Assembly: GCF_001955535.1 (NCBI RefSeq)
Contig: NZ_MPVN01000001.1
Span: forward strand, 1,736,001 to 1,800,000
Origin: Paenibacillus sp. FSL H7-0326
GTDB taxonomy: Bacteria > Bacillota > Bacilli > Paenibacillales > Paenibacillaceae
DNA length: 64,000 nt
Direction of reading: 5' to 3'
Positions 1 through 7,487 of the stretch are shown piece after piece (the stretch's first letter is position 1; every line of letters begins with the position of its first letter). Position numbers and translations under genes: made by a program. A model generated the notes under the pieces. It was not told the DNA's origin, ran no database searches, and saw only the letters and a program-made list of their open reading frames with translations.

Positions 1-450
1 TCGAACGATGGTGATCGGAAATCCATGCTCCCGATACTGCTGTGTTAGATACTCTTCACATGCGATCTTGTTTCTGGAATACTCCCAGTACGGATTGGAC
101 AATGGAGTTCCTTCTGTAATACGGTAGTCCGACAACGGTGTCTGATATGCTGAAGCTGAGCTGATAAACATATACTGTTTGGTTTTATCCTTAAACAAGC
201 GGTAGTCCCGCTCCACATGGGCTGGATGAAATGCAATAAAATCCGCCACGACATCAAACTGCAGATCCTGAATCAGGCTGGCAACCTGCTCCTCATCGTT
301 TATATCGGCCTGCAGAACCGCAGCTCCTGCTGCAAAGCTTTCGTTCCGATTCCCTCGATTGAGCAGATACAGCTCACATCCTTGTTCGAGCAGCTGGCGA
401 GTGATCGCAGAACTGATGGTACCCGTGCCTCCAATAAAAAGCGCTTTCAT
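1..450 (-). CDS. NAD-dependent epimerase/dehydratase family protein (3' end outside window)
   Basis: The first 150 codons of an extended short-chain dehydrogenase/reductase read from an ATG at 450 off the left edge of the window, preceded by GGAGGTG at a good distance. The N-terminus has a Rossmann start (MKALFIGGTGTIS, the nucleotide-binding glycine motif), then an SSASAY stretch and a Y-S-R-N-K catalytic Tyr/Lys pair near residue 125. These are the usual features of NAD(P)-binding sugar-nucleotide or isoflavone-reductase-like epimerases. The substrate cannot be told from the part present. The gene stands alone here; its downstream side is not visible. Confidence 0.85.
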   Translation of the reverse strand, partial: MKALFIGGTGTISSAITRQLLEQGCELYLLNRGNRNESFAAGAAVLQADINDEEQVASLIQDLQFDVVADFIAFHPAHVERDYRLFKDKTKQYMFISSASAYQTPLSDYRITEGTPLSNPYWEYSRNKIACEEYLTQQYREHGFPITIVR

Positions 451-626
451 GTTTATCCACCTCCGCTAGAATATAACCGGGCGTTACTCCGTTTTCTTAC
501 GCTTTACTGAGATCGTTTTTTTCTGTCCATCATGTCCGTATTTCGACATCAGTCCTCATATTCCTTTCATCCCATCTAAAAAAGCACCCTGCAATAGACT
601 CCTTCTGCAAGATGCCCTCATTCTGT

Positions 627-1142
627 TCAGCTTCTCTCCCGATGAATATAATCGCCAAGCTGCTTATAGATCTCAATAATCTCCGTCATTGGCATTCGCA
701 CCAGCCCGCTGGAGGAAGGGGCTACAAATTCGTGCATACCTGAGAGATAAGGCTCTGGCTGGAAGCCCCAATGCGCCTTTGACTTTTTGGAATACTGGGC
801 ATATACACCCTTGCCGACGAAGCAGGCGACTTCCGGTCTGTACTTCTCCAGCTTATTTTTCAGAAGGATTCTGCCTTCCGCATACTCCTCCTTCGTAATA
901 TCTTCAATGCCTTTCGTCGGTCTTGCCACAATATTGGTAAACCCGTAACCCAGCTTCAGCAAATCTTGGTCTTCCTCCGCTTGATACAGACGAGGTGTTA
1001 GACCCGCCTGATATAGAATCCGGTAAAAATTGTTCCGTGGGTTGGCATAATGATGTCCGGTTTCTCCTGAACGTATGCTTGGGTTAAAGCCGATAAATAC
1101 GATCTGTAGGCCCGGCTCCAAATGATCTAGAATTGCCTCCAT
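627..1142 (-). CDS. mug: Mismatch-specific uracil/thymine DNA glycosylase (Mug family)
   Basis: A 171-residue single-domain uracil-DNA glycosylase superfamily protein that should excise U or ethenocytosine from mismatched DNA in base excision repair. GFNPS at residues 18-22 matches the first active-site motif (Asn of GINPG in E. coli Mug), and P-S-S-S-G-L-V-R at about 142-149 matches the second, strand-wedging motif. Length equals the family norm (about 168). The start is set at the ATG at 1142, because AAGGAG lies 10 nt upstream; a TTG three codons earlier sits on the ribosome binding site. It appears to be monocistronic. Confidence 0.88.
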   Translation of the reverse strand: MEAILDHLEPGLQIVFIGFNPSIRSGETGHHYANPRNNFYRILYQAGLTPRLYQAEEDQDLLKLGYGFTNIVARPTKGIEDITKEEYAEGRILLKNKLEKYRPEVACFVGKGVYAQYSKKSKAHWGFQPEPYLSGMHEFVAPSSSGLVRMPMTEIIEIYKQLGDYIHRERS

Positions 1143-1176
1143 ATTTAACAAGCTCCTTAGCTAAAATTTCTACAAT

Positions 1177-1192
1177 GATCTACTAGTAGATC
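1177..1192. repeat. 16-bp perfect palindrome
   Basis: GATCTACTAGTAGATC is fully self-complementary and lies about 35 bp upstream of the mug start in a 280-bp gap between divergent genes. It could be an operator for either neighbour. No regulator can be assigned. Confidence 0.4.
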
Positions 1193-1424
1193 TCTTCTTG
1201 TATTTTTTGGTAAAGTATAGTGAAATAAAGTTTCTGGATTCCATAATACACAATACCCGAACGATGATAAAAGAACCCAAGCTGCTACCAACTTCATTCG
1301 CAACCAAGTGACTGTGAGGAGGAGAATGTAATCTCCACAGCTTATTATTATCACAATGATCTCTCTCATTTAACCCTATGCTAATACATTCCATATAAAA
1401 CAATTGAACTGGAGGCTGATTAAA

Positions 1425-2245
1425 ATGAATATCACTCCGTTACTGAATAAGATAACAGCCCTTCTATCCCCTGTTCCCGGCATCGTCGGTGTCGTTCTCG
1501 GCGGCTCTCGTGCGAGAGGAACCCACCAAGCGGACTCGGATATAGATATCGGCGTATATTACGATTTGAAGTCAGGATTTAGCATTGATGAGATCAATAA
1601 GGCTGTGAAGGATCTAAATGATGAGCCTGTTGACCATCCCATTACACCGATAGGGGGCTGGGGTCCATGGGTCAATGCCGGAGGCTGGTTTGTTATTGAT
1701 GGCTGTCATGTCGATTTGATCCTGCGGGATATGCAGCGTGTGGAGCAAGTCATTCACGATTGTCTTGGCGGAAAAATCAATGCGAATTATCAGCCAGGAC
1801 ATCCTCATGCCTATATGAACGGGATGTACATGGGGGAACTTGCGATTGCTCAAGTTTTGGTTGATTCTGACCACCATCTTGCCTCACTGAAACAACAAAT
1901 TACCCCTTATCCTGGGGCTTGAGTATGATCGATTTCTTTTCGTTTGAAGCTTCCTTCTCCTTAATGCTTGCTCAGAAATATGTCACCAAAGACGACAGCT
2001 ATTATGTGATGGGTCATGTGTTCAGAAGCCTGTCCTGCATGAACCAGATCTTGTTCGCCAAGAATGAACAGCACTGCATCAACGAAAAACGGGCGGTTCA
2101 GCTGATTGAAGGTTTTGACTTGAAGCCTGCTCACTATAAGCAGCGCATTGATGAGATTATAGAGCTGCTCTCCCCTGATCCACATCAGCTGACGCTTGCG
2201 GCGGCGAAGCTTCAAGACTTAATCGAAGAGACCAATAAATTATAA
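1425..2245 (+). pseudogene. Nucleotidyltransferase-domain protein, split by a frameshift
   Basis: Frame one (1425-1922, 165 codons) begins at an ATG 9 nt after GGAGG. It carries the polymerase-beta-type nucleotidyltransferase signature GGSRARG (residues 26-32) followed by S-D-I-D-I-G with the two metal-binding Asp at 39 and 41. It stops at TGA 1920-1922. A second open frame, shifted by one base, starts within this stop (TTG 1919) and runs 108 codons to 2245 as a helical C-terminal part. Together they make about 273 residues, the usual length of antibiotic-nucleotidyltransferase-like proteins with a C-terminal helical domain. Restoring one T near 1917 would join them. There is no ribosome binding site for the second part, so a disrupting deletion, or a sequencing error, is the best reading. 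Confidence 0.7.
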
Positions 2246-2306
2246 TGTAAACGATATTAAAACGAAAAAGTAACAAACTTCCGTCTCCATAGCTTCTCTA
2301 AAGTGC

Positions 2307-2349
2307 TATAATGTAACGAGTGTTTTGAAAACATTTAGAAATGTTACAT
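2307..2349 (+). promoter_or_regulatory. -10 box and nested inverted repeats upstream of the AEC permease
   Basis: TATAAT at 2307-2312 is followed by two dyads one inside the other: ATGTAAC (2311-2317) pairs with GTTACAT (2343-2349), and the 13-bp palindrome TGTTTTGAAAACA lies at 2321-2333. The -35 is not convincing. The position just after the -10 and about 30 bp ahead of the start at 2378 suggests an operator. Confidence 0.45.
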
Positions 2350-2377
2350 AACTTGATAGAAAGAAGCTGAAAACTTC

Positions 2378-3301
2378 ATGATTGCAGACATCTTGCTGGA
2401 AGTGGTTCTGCCTGTATTTGTACTTATTGCAGTGGGGTCACTGATGCAGCGTGCGTTCAATCTCGATCTCTACACACTTTCGAAGATAAACTTTTATTTT
2501 ATTACACCTGCTGCCGTGTTCATGAGCATGTATCTATCCGAAATGTCCGGAAAGCTGCTCGGGACCATCGTTTTATTCTACTTTTTCTATGCACTCATTT
2601 TATATATTATCGGGTCCATCGTCTCCAAATCCTTTAAATTCAGCAAAGGCATGAAGGCGGCCTTCAACAACAGTATTATGCTGGATAATGCCGGAAACTA
2701 CGGAATGCCCATCAGTGCACTTGTGTTTAAGGGAGATCCAATGGCTGCATCGGTTCAGGCCTTCATTATGTCGATGCAAAGCCTGCTGACTTTTACGTAC
2801 GGGGTCCTGTCTATTCAAGGGGCCAAGCTGAAAGGGAATTACCGAAGTGTCATCATCGGCTTCTTAAAAATGCCGGTTCCTTATGCGCTGCTGCTCGGAA
2901 TATTGTGGAATGTTCTTGATGCGCCGCTGCCGACCTTCCTCTCCATGCCGCTCGATTATGCCAGAGATTCTATGGTAGCTGTTGCTCTCCTGACGCTTGG
3001 AGCCCAGATTATGAAATATCCACTCCGGTTTGGCAGACTCAGCGTATACATCAGTATGATTATCCGTCTGCTTGTGGGTCCCGCCATCGGTATCACACTG
3101 GTGTTTGCACTTGGACTTGAAGGCATTACGGCTCAGGCCCTGATTATTGCGTCTGGGATGCCGACAGGCGTGAACTCCTCCATTCTGGCGGAAGAGTATC
3201 AGAACGAACCGGATTTTGCAGCACAGACCGTGCTTATCTCTACATTGTTTAACATCATCACCCTAATCGGACTTATCGCATTAGCAAAATCATTTGCATA
3301 A
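2378..3301 (+). CDS. AEC (auxin efflux carrier) family permease
   Basis: A 307-residue integral membrane protein with about ten hydrophobic helices in a five-plus-five pattern. It opens with MIADILLEVVLPVFVLIAVG and contains N-A-G-N-Y-G-M-P near residue 107 and G-M-P-T-G-V-N-S-S near 263. These are the Asn/Gly-Pro segments typical of the bile/arsenite/riboflavin transporter superfamily's AEC branch. Bacterial members export or import small carboxylates such as malate or malonate; the substrate here is unknown. The start ATG has only a weak purine-rich site ahead. It is a single gene closed by a strong terminator. Confidence 0.88.
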   Translation: MIADILLEVVLPVFVLIAVGSLMQRAFNLDLYTLSKINFYFITPAAVFMSMYLSEMSGKLLGTIVLFYFFYALILYIIGSIVSKSFKFSKGMKAAFNNSIMLDNAGNYGMPISALVFKGDPMAASVQAFIMSMQSLLTFTYGVLSIQGAKLKGNYRSVIIGFLKMPVPYALLLGILWNVLDAPLPTFLSMPLDYARDSMVAVALLTLGAQIMKYPLRFGRLSVYISMIIRLLVGPAIGITLVFALGLEGITAQALIIASGMPTGVNSSILAEEYQNEPDFAAQTVLISTLFNIITLIGLIALAKSFA

Positions 3302-3310
3302 ACAGAAGCA

Positions 3311-3350
3311 AAGCCTGGTATCGACACTTGATGGTCGATCCAGGCTTTTT
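3311..3350 (+). terminator. Rho-independent terminator after the AEC permease
   Basis: AAGCCTGG-TATCGAC pairs with GTCGAT-CCAGGCTT around a short loop and is followed by a T run. It ends the permease transcript. Confidence 0.9.
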
Positions 3351-3355
3351 GTAAT

Positions 3356-3607
3356 TTAAAAGTAGGTAAGAATTGTGTAATTCCTTTTACTATAATAGGC
3401 GTCCCTCTCACTAAATATAGACATCGGTTTAAAGTCACTGTGAAGTTCAAGCTCACACGTATCAATATAGATTGTCTTTCTAACCGCATCCGGAAAGCGA
3501 CGATCAAAGTCTTCTATAATTTCATCTAAAGACAGGTCAGGCGTTTCGCAAGACTGAATAATATAACGGCATCCTGTGTCATCCTATTCAAACGACCAAT
3601 TTTTCAT
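3356..3607 (-). pseudogene. Small hypothetical gene interrupted by an early in-frame TAG
   Basis: Reading from the ATG at 3607, which has GGAGGGG four bases upstream, the frame is open for 83 codons to TAA at 3356-3358 except for a TAG at codon 8. After the stop it continues as a credible acidic protein (for example DEIIEDFDRRFPDAVRK and a Y-I-D-T-C segment), with no good restart codon and no second ribosome binding site. The intact site and the long open frame suggest a recently inactivated gene of unknown function. Read-through or a base error could also explain it. Confidence 0.55.
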
Positions 3608-3779
3608 GAGTCCCCTCCATATCACAGCTATCATGCAGCTATATTATCGTAATACTTAATAATCACATGATTGGTCGCAAGTTTCGTATATAAAAAATCT
3701 TCTCTTGTATTTGGAATAAAAATGTGATGTAATTGTAACATTAAGTGATTTATTTGTCACGAAATCAGGGAGGTTTATT

Positions 3780-3941
3780 ATGAGACTTAAGGTTATTCGC
3801 ATCTTGGGCGGCGTGATTTTGGTTATTTCAGGTGTGGTTGTTCTCGTTCGCGGTAACCTTGAATGGTGGAACGGCGTATTGCCTATCCTCGTCGGTGTGT
3901 TATTTCTATACTCAGCATTCAAGGTCAACAAAAAACAATAG
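3780..3941 (+). CDS. 53-residue membrane protein, first gene of an ABC operon
   Basis: An ATG 7 nt after AGGGAGG opens a 53-codon frame. The product is almost wholly hydrophobic: one helix at residues 5-24 and a second at about 33-48, separated by a short polar N-L-E-W-W-N turn, with a basic K-V-N-K-K-Q end. It ends 11 bp before the ABC ATPase, so it is probably co-transcribed. I do not recognise the family. It could be a small accessory or immunity-type subunit of the transporter, which is inference from position only. Confidence 0.7.
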   Translation: MRLKVIRILGGVILVISGVVVLVRGNLEWWNGVLPILVGVLFLYSAFKVNKKQ

Positions 3942-3952
3942 GTGGTAGTACT

Positions 3953-4636
3953 ATGGGAGAATTACTAAACATCAACGACTTAAGTATCTGGTATCGCAAA
4001 GGCAGCCCAGTCATTAAAGACTTATCGCTCAGACTGGAACGAAATAAAGTCGTTGGACTTATCGGTTTGAACGGAGCGGGGAAATCCACGCTTATCAATA
4101 CATTATCAGGTGTTCATAAAGAGTATAAAGGCGGTGTAGACTTCACAAATCTCACTTTCAAATCGAGCCGCTACACTGTTTTCTCTGAGGACGCTTCGTT
4201 TCAATATTACACTTTCAACGAGTACCTCTCTCACGCTTTTACAGCATATGGAAAGACAGTCGATAAAGCTGTAGTGGATGAGTTGACGGGTGGCTTCGGT
4301 TTTAATGAATACCGTCGTGTGCTGATTCGTGATCTGTCCACCGGAAATAGGCGCAAGGTATTTCTTATTACTGGCTTTGCGCTACGCCTACCCCTGCTTA
4401 TGCTTGACGAACCTGTGAACGGTCTGGACTTTCAAAGCACGGAATACCTGTACTCGCTGATAAACGGCTACCGGCAACACGGCACAATAATGTTCTCCTC
4501 CCACGTTTTGGAGAGCATTTGCCTGACCGCCGACCACGTTCTAGTGCTTGAAAATGGTGCAATAAGCCGTGAGTTTTTCCAAGGACAGATTGACGCGGAG
4601 AAAATCAGGGAGGCACTCAATGACACGGATTCTTAA
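3953..4636 (+). CDS. ABC transporter ATP-binding protein
   Basis: A 227-residue nucleotide-binding subunit. Walker A is G-L-N-G-A-G-K-S-T (38-46), the signature loop is a degenerate L-S-T-G-N-R-R-K near 136, Walker B is L-L-M-L-D-E-P followed by the D-loop N-G-L-D, and the switch histidine is in S-S-H-V. The chosen ATG at 3953 follows a GGTGG site; an upstream in-frame TTG would overlap the preceding small gene. The 3' end overlaps the next permease gene by 17 bp. The sequence class (short, no regulatory tail) is that of ABC-2 exporters for peptides or drugs. The cargo is unknown. Confidence 0.88.
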   Translation: MGELLNINDLSIWYRKGSPVIKDLSLRLERNKVVGLIGLNGAGKSTLINTLSGVHKEYKGGVDFTNLTFKSSRYTVFSEDASFQYYTFNEYLSHAFTAYGKTVDKAVVDELTGGFGFNEYRRVLIRDLSTGNRRKVFLITGFALRLPLLMLDEPVNGLDFQSTEYLYSLINGYRQHGTIMFSSHVLESICLTADHVLVLENGAISREFFQGQIDAEKIREALNDTDS

Positions 4637-5615
4637 CGCCAATCTGAAAAAGTTTATGGGCTCGAAGTATGAGCGTGTCCCGAAAACACTGGTGGTTTGG
4701 GCTATTGTGCTGTTTTCCTTGCGTTCATCAGGGTTAGTGCTCGAAATCACACCGATTGTGTTGTGGTTGGCTACCATTGTAGCAACGGTTGGCGGGTTTG
4801 TGCAGGTGCTGTCATCGGAGGATACCGTGAACAGCTTGCGCGGACAGCTTATGCTACCGGAAAGCCCCACTCAGTTTCACGCGGCATTTTATATGGCGGT
4901 TGCGCTTTATACACTACTCACCAAGACGGGGTTGTTACTGATTGGGTATTTGGCGGTTAGCGATCTTCGCTTATCGGCTTTGGTCGGGTTCTTCGTGTGT
5001 TTTATTGTCAGCGGGTTGGTGACATATCCACTCGTTTTCCGCATTGAAAAGAGGGTGTCAGCATATCGCTACATCAACTACAGACGGCATAACTTCACCG
5101 TCTATCTACTTCGGTATCTGCTGAACAACAAGACCTACCTCGGTAACACGGTCGTATTGTGGGCTTTCGGTTGCGTATTCGCCGCAATCGCGGGCAAGAG
5201 TGAGTTTCCAAACGTCCTGCCACTTGGCTTCGCGCTGATGTGCCTAAATACTCCACTCGGCATCTTGTTGTCCAGCGATAGAGACTTATACAGGCAAATT
5301 AAGCATTTGCCCCGGCAATCTGGGGGCGTTTTGCTCCCATACGCACTGTTCATTACGACAGTGAACGTTGTCGCTTGTGGGATATATTTGATGGCTTGGT
5401 GGTTCGCGGTAGGCAGCTTTGCTCCAATAATGATACCGGTCGCTCTGCTGTTTGCGGTCATCAGCGCCGGTCTTTCCGTCGGGCTGGAAATGAAGTATCC
5501 GCTCCTCGACTGGAAGGTTCAGAGCGACTTGTGGCATCACCCGCGCAAATACGTTGTGCCGGGCTTTATGCTGTTGTTGGCGTTACTGATAGCGATTTTG
5601 ACAGGAGGGTTTTGA
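4620..5615 (+). CDS. ABC transporter permease, partner of the preceding ATPase
   Basis: A 331-residue polytopic membrane protein with about eight hydrophobic segments (roughly 20-55, 75-130, 170-210, 240-285, 305-330). The ATG at 4620 lies inside the end of the ATPase gene and is preceded by AGGGAGG, a sign of translational coupling. I see no recognisable motif beyond the membrane topology, so the role rests on adjacency. It is likely the transmembrane half of an exporter together with the DUF3796 protein that follows one base later. Codon use looks richer in G+C than that of nearby genes, a possible sign of transfer. Confidence 0.8.
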   Translation: MTRILNANLKKFMGSKYERVPKTLVVWAIVLFSLRSSGLVLEITPIVLWLATIVATVGGFVQVLSSEDTVNSLRGQLMLPESPTQFHAAFYMAVALYTLLTKTGLLLIGYLAVSDLRLSALVGFFVCFIVSGLVTYPLVFRIEKRVSAYRYINYRRHNFTVYLLRYLLNNKTYLGNTVVLWAFGCVFAAIAGKSEFPNVLPLGFALMCLNTPLGILLSSDRDLYRQIKHLPRQSGGVLLPYALFITTVNVVACGIYLMAWWFAVGSFAPIMIPVALLFAVISAGLSVGLEMKYPLLDWKVQSDLWHHPRKYVVPGFMLLLALLIAILTGGF

Positions 5616-5616
5616 T

Positions 5617-5988
5617 ATGTTCAAAAGCAGAAGACCGCCGAGGAAATATCAATCTTTTATATGGTTGTTGGGCTTCGGAGGGTTCTTAGGATTCCGATAC
5701 TTCTTAACCAACGAAACGCCCGATTTGTTCTATTTCAGTTTCTTTAGCTTTTTCAGTTTCTACTTTACGGCACGGATCGCCGCCGAGATGCCAGACGAGC
5801 GTTACGAGGAGAACCGACTAAAAGCGAAAGCGACGACGATGTTCATTCCCGCTATCGGGTTGTTTGCGATAGGCCTCGGCATTTGTATGAACATTCCAGA
5901 GGGAATTATCGTGCTGATAGCCGCACTCGGCTGGGCAGGGACATTTATCACCTACGCTGTGGCGTTTTGGTATTATGAAAAGCACTAA
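5617..5988 (+). CDS. DUF3796-like membrane protein
   Basis: A 123-residue protein starting one base after the permease stop, with AGGAGGG at the right distance. It has two N-terminal hydrophobic segments rich in Phe and Gly (about 12-50), a conserved-looking polar linker with D-E-R-Y-E-E-N-R-L-K-A (about 59-69) and two more helices (73-118). This arrangement matches the DUF3796 family, small membrane proteins of Bacillota commonly encoded next to an XRE repressor. Function is unknown; linkage suggests it belongs to the same export or signalling unit. Confidence 0.72.
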   Translation: MFKSRRPPRKYQSFIWLLGFGGFLGFRYFLTNETPDLFYFSFFSFFSFYFTARIAAEMPDERYEENRLKAKATTMFIPAIGLFAIGLGICMNIPEGIIVLIAALGWAGTFITYAVAFWYYEKH

Positions 5989-6001
5989 CGGAGGAATATG
6001 T

Positions 6002-6205
6002 ATGGAACAGTACATCAGCCATTTAAAGAAGTACCGTCAGCTTGCTGAACTCACTCAGGAGGAACTCGCAAACAAGGTCGGTGTCCGGCGCGAAACTATT
6101 ATCCGGCTTGAATCGGCAAAGTACAACCCATCGCTGAAACTGGCGATTGACATCTCGCGTGCTGTTGGTGTGCAGATTGAGGAGATTTTCGAGTTTCCAA
6201 AGTAG
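6002..6205 (+). CDS. XRE-family helix-turn-helix regulator
   Basis: A 67-residue DNA-binding protein made of a single Cro/CI-type domain: L-T-Q-E-E-L-A-N-K-V-G-V at 20-31 and R-R-E-T-I-I-R-L-E at 32-40 form the helix-turn-helix, followed by N-P-S-L-K-L-A. It is of the short YgzD-like type with no ligand domain. The ATG at 6002 is preceded by GGAGG and lies 13 bp after the DUF3796 gene. As last gene of the operon starting at 3780 it probably controls that operon. Confidence 0.88.
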   Translation: MEQYISHLKKYRQLAELTQEELANKVGVRRETIIRLESAKYNPSLKLAIDISRAVGVQIEEIFEFPK

Positions 6206-6351
6206 TAATTCCCACGAGAGCATGAATACTCACCACCCGACGCTGCTATCTATTCAAAGAATGGTATTTATGATGGTGAACCAAGCCATAGTATTTATAG
6301 AGAGCTGGAAAAGCGATGAAATTCTCACATACACTTTTGTCCTCTTTAAGC

Positions 6352-6545
6352 CTATTGTCGATAGCCTAGTCGATACAAGCCCCTGTGATAGGCTCCGTGA
6401 TTAACTAATTGAATCAGCACTTCCGATATGCGGGTTTGAGGTACTTTGGTAAATGGATTGTTTAGCCGTATCTTCTGTTTTACATCCGTTTGGGCTGAGA
6501 GCCATTCTACGTAGACAAATTCTTTACTTCGCAGCTTCACCCTCA
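6352..6545 (-). pseudogene. Remnant of a DinB-family protein
   Basis: On the minus strand a piece of about 55 codons reads like the C-terminal part of a DinB/YfiT-type four-helix protein, with E-W-L-S-A-Q-T-D and then Q-L-V-N-H-G-A-Y-H-R-G, the metal-binding histidine helix of that family. It then goes out of register and stops. There is no start, because the upstream side is replaced by the 210-bp repeat array from about 6515. It is a broken gene fragment; insertion of the repeats may have truncated it. Confidence 0.5.
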
Positions 6546-7415
6546 CCAAAGTGTGTCCGGCTGCCTCACACGCCGGACTTCTCACAAGCTGCCCCTTCCA
6601 ATCGAAGATGAGGAAGAGATGCTTCTTGTGCTGGCTCCCCTGCGGAGGGAGCGAAAAGTTATCGGGAGAAGCGTAGCCGCTTGGACGTAACTTTCGCGAA
6701 CGCAGCACCCTTGAGCCAGCACACAAGTTCTTTACTTCGCAGCTTTACCCCCAACCCAAGAGTGTCCGGCTGCCTCACACGCCGGACTTCTCACAAGCCG
6801 TCCCTTCCAATCGAAGATGAGGAAGGAATGGCTCTCTTCGCTGGCTCCCTTGCGGAGGGAGCGAAAAGTTATCGGGAGAAGCGTAGCCGCTTGGACGTAA
6901 CTTTCGCGAACGCAGCACCCTTGAGCCAGCACACAAGTTCTTTACTTCGCAGCTTTACCCCCAACCCAAGAGTGTCCGGCTGCCTCACACGCCGGACTTC
7001 TCACAAGCCGTCCCTTCCAATCGAAGATGAGGAAGGAATGGCTCTCTTCGCTGGCTCCCCTGCGGAGGGAGCGAAAAGTTATCGGGAGAAGCGTAGCCGC
7101 TTGGACGAAACTTTCGCGAACGCAGCACCCTTGAGCCAGCACACAAGTTCTTTACTTCGCAGCTTCACCCCCAACCCAAGAGTGTCCGGCTGCCTCACAC
7201 GCCGGACTTCTCACAAGCCGCCCCTTCCAATCGAAGATGAGGAAGGAATGGCTCTCTTCGCTGGCTCCCCTGCGGAGGGAGCGAAAAGTTATCGGGAGAA
7301 GCGTAGCGCTCGTATTTGGGAGGGAATGGCTTCCTTCTTATCTAATCCTATGCCATTCCCGGACAAGAACGATCGGACGAAACTTTCGCGAACGCAGCAC
7401 CCTTGAGCCAGCACT
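6515..7415. repeat. Four tandem copies of a 210-bp foldback repeat
   Basis: Copies begin at about 6515, 6723, 6933 and 7143. The middle two spacings are exactly 210 bp and nearly identical; the first copy is more diverged. The fourth carries an insertion of about 60 bp near 7307-7372. Within each unit are a GTCCGG/CCGGAC hairpin, a CTCCC/GGGAG hairpin and, spanning about 105 bp, GCTGGCTC...GAGCCAGC enclosing GCGAAAAGTTA...TAACTTTCGC, so half of the unit is one long imperfect palindrome. Since 210 is divisible by three, both strands show repeated open frames, but these lack ribosome binding sites and look spurious. Confidence 0.92.
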
Positions 7416-7487
7416 ATCTTTTAATCTTTTAATCTTTTAATCTTTTAATCTTTTAATCTTTTACTCTTTTTATCTTTTATTCTTTTA
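7416..7487. repeat. Octanucleotide microsatellite (ATCTTTTA)n
   Basis: Six perfect copies of ATCTTTTA run from 7416 to 7463, followed by degenerate copies that reach into the stop codon of the next gene. It directly abuts the foldback repeat array. Confidence 0.9.

Noticed and set aside
1157-1403. Two short minus-strand frames upstream of the nucleotidyltransferase
   Set aside because: They overlap each other in different frames and have no ribosome binding site.
1917-1922. Programmed frameshifting in the nucleotidyltransferase
   Set aside because: There is no slippery heptamer or following pseudoknot that I can see. A simple deletion is more likely.
6206-6351. A possible gene fragment after the XRE regulator (open for about 38 codons in one plus frame)
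   Set aside because: The reading looks protein-like but is bounded by stops on both sides, has no start signal and cannot be assigned to a family.
6681-7406. A 241-codon open frame, and matching minus-strand frames, across the 210-bp repeats
   Set aside because: The frame exists because the repeat length is a multiple of three. It has no ribosome binding site, both strands are open, and the translated sequence has no domain.
6515-7415. The tandem repeats as a CRISPR array
   Set aside because: Units of 210 bp repeat in full with no variable spacers, and there are no cas genes.
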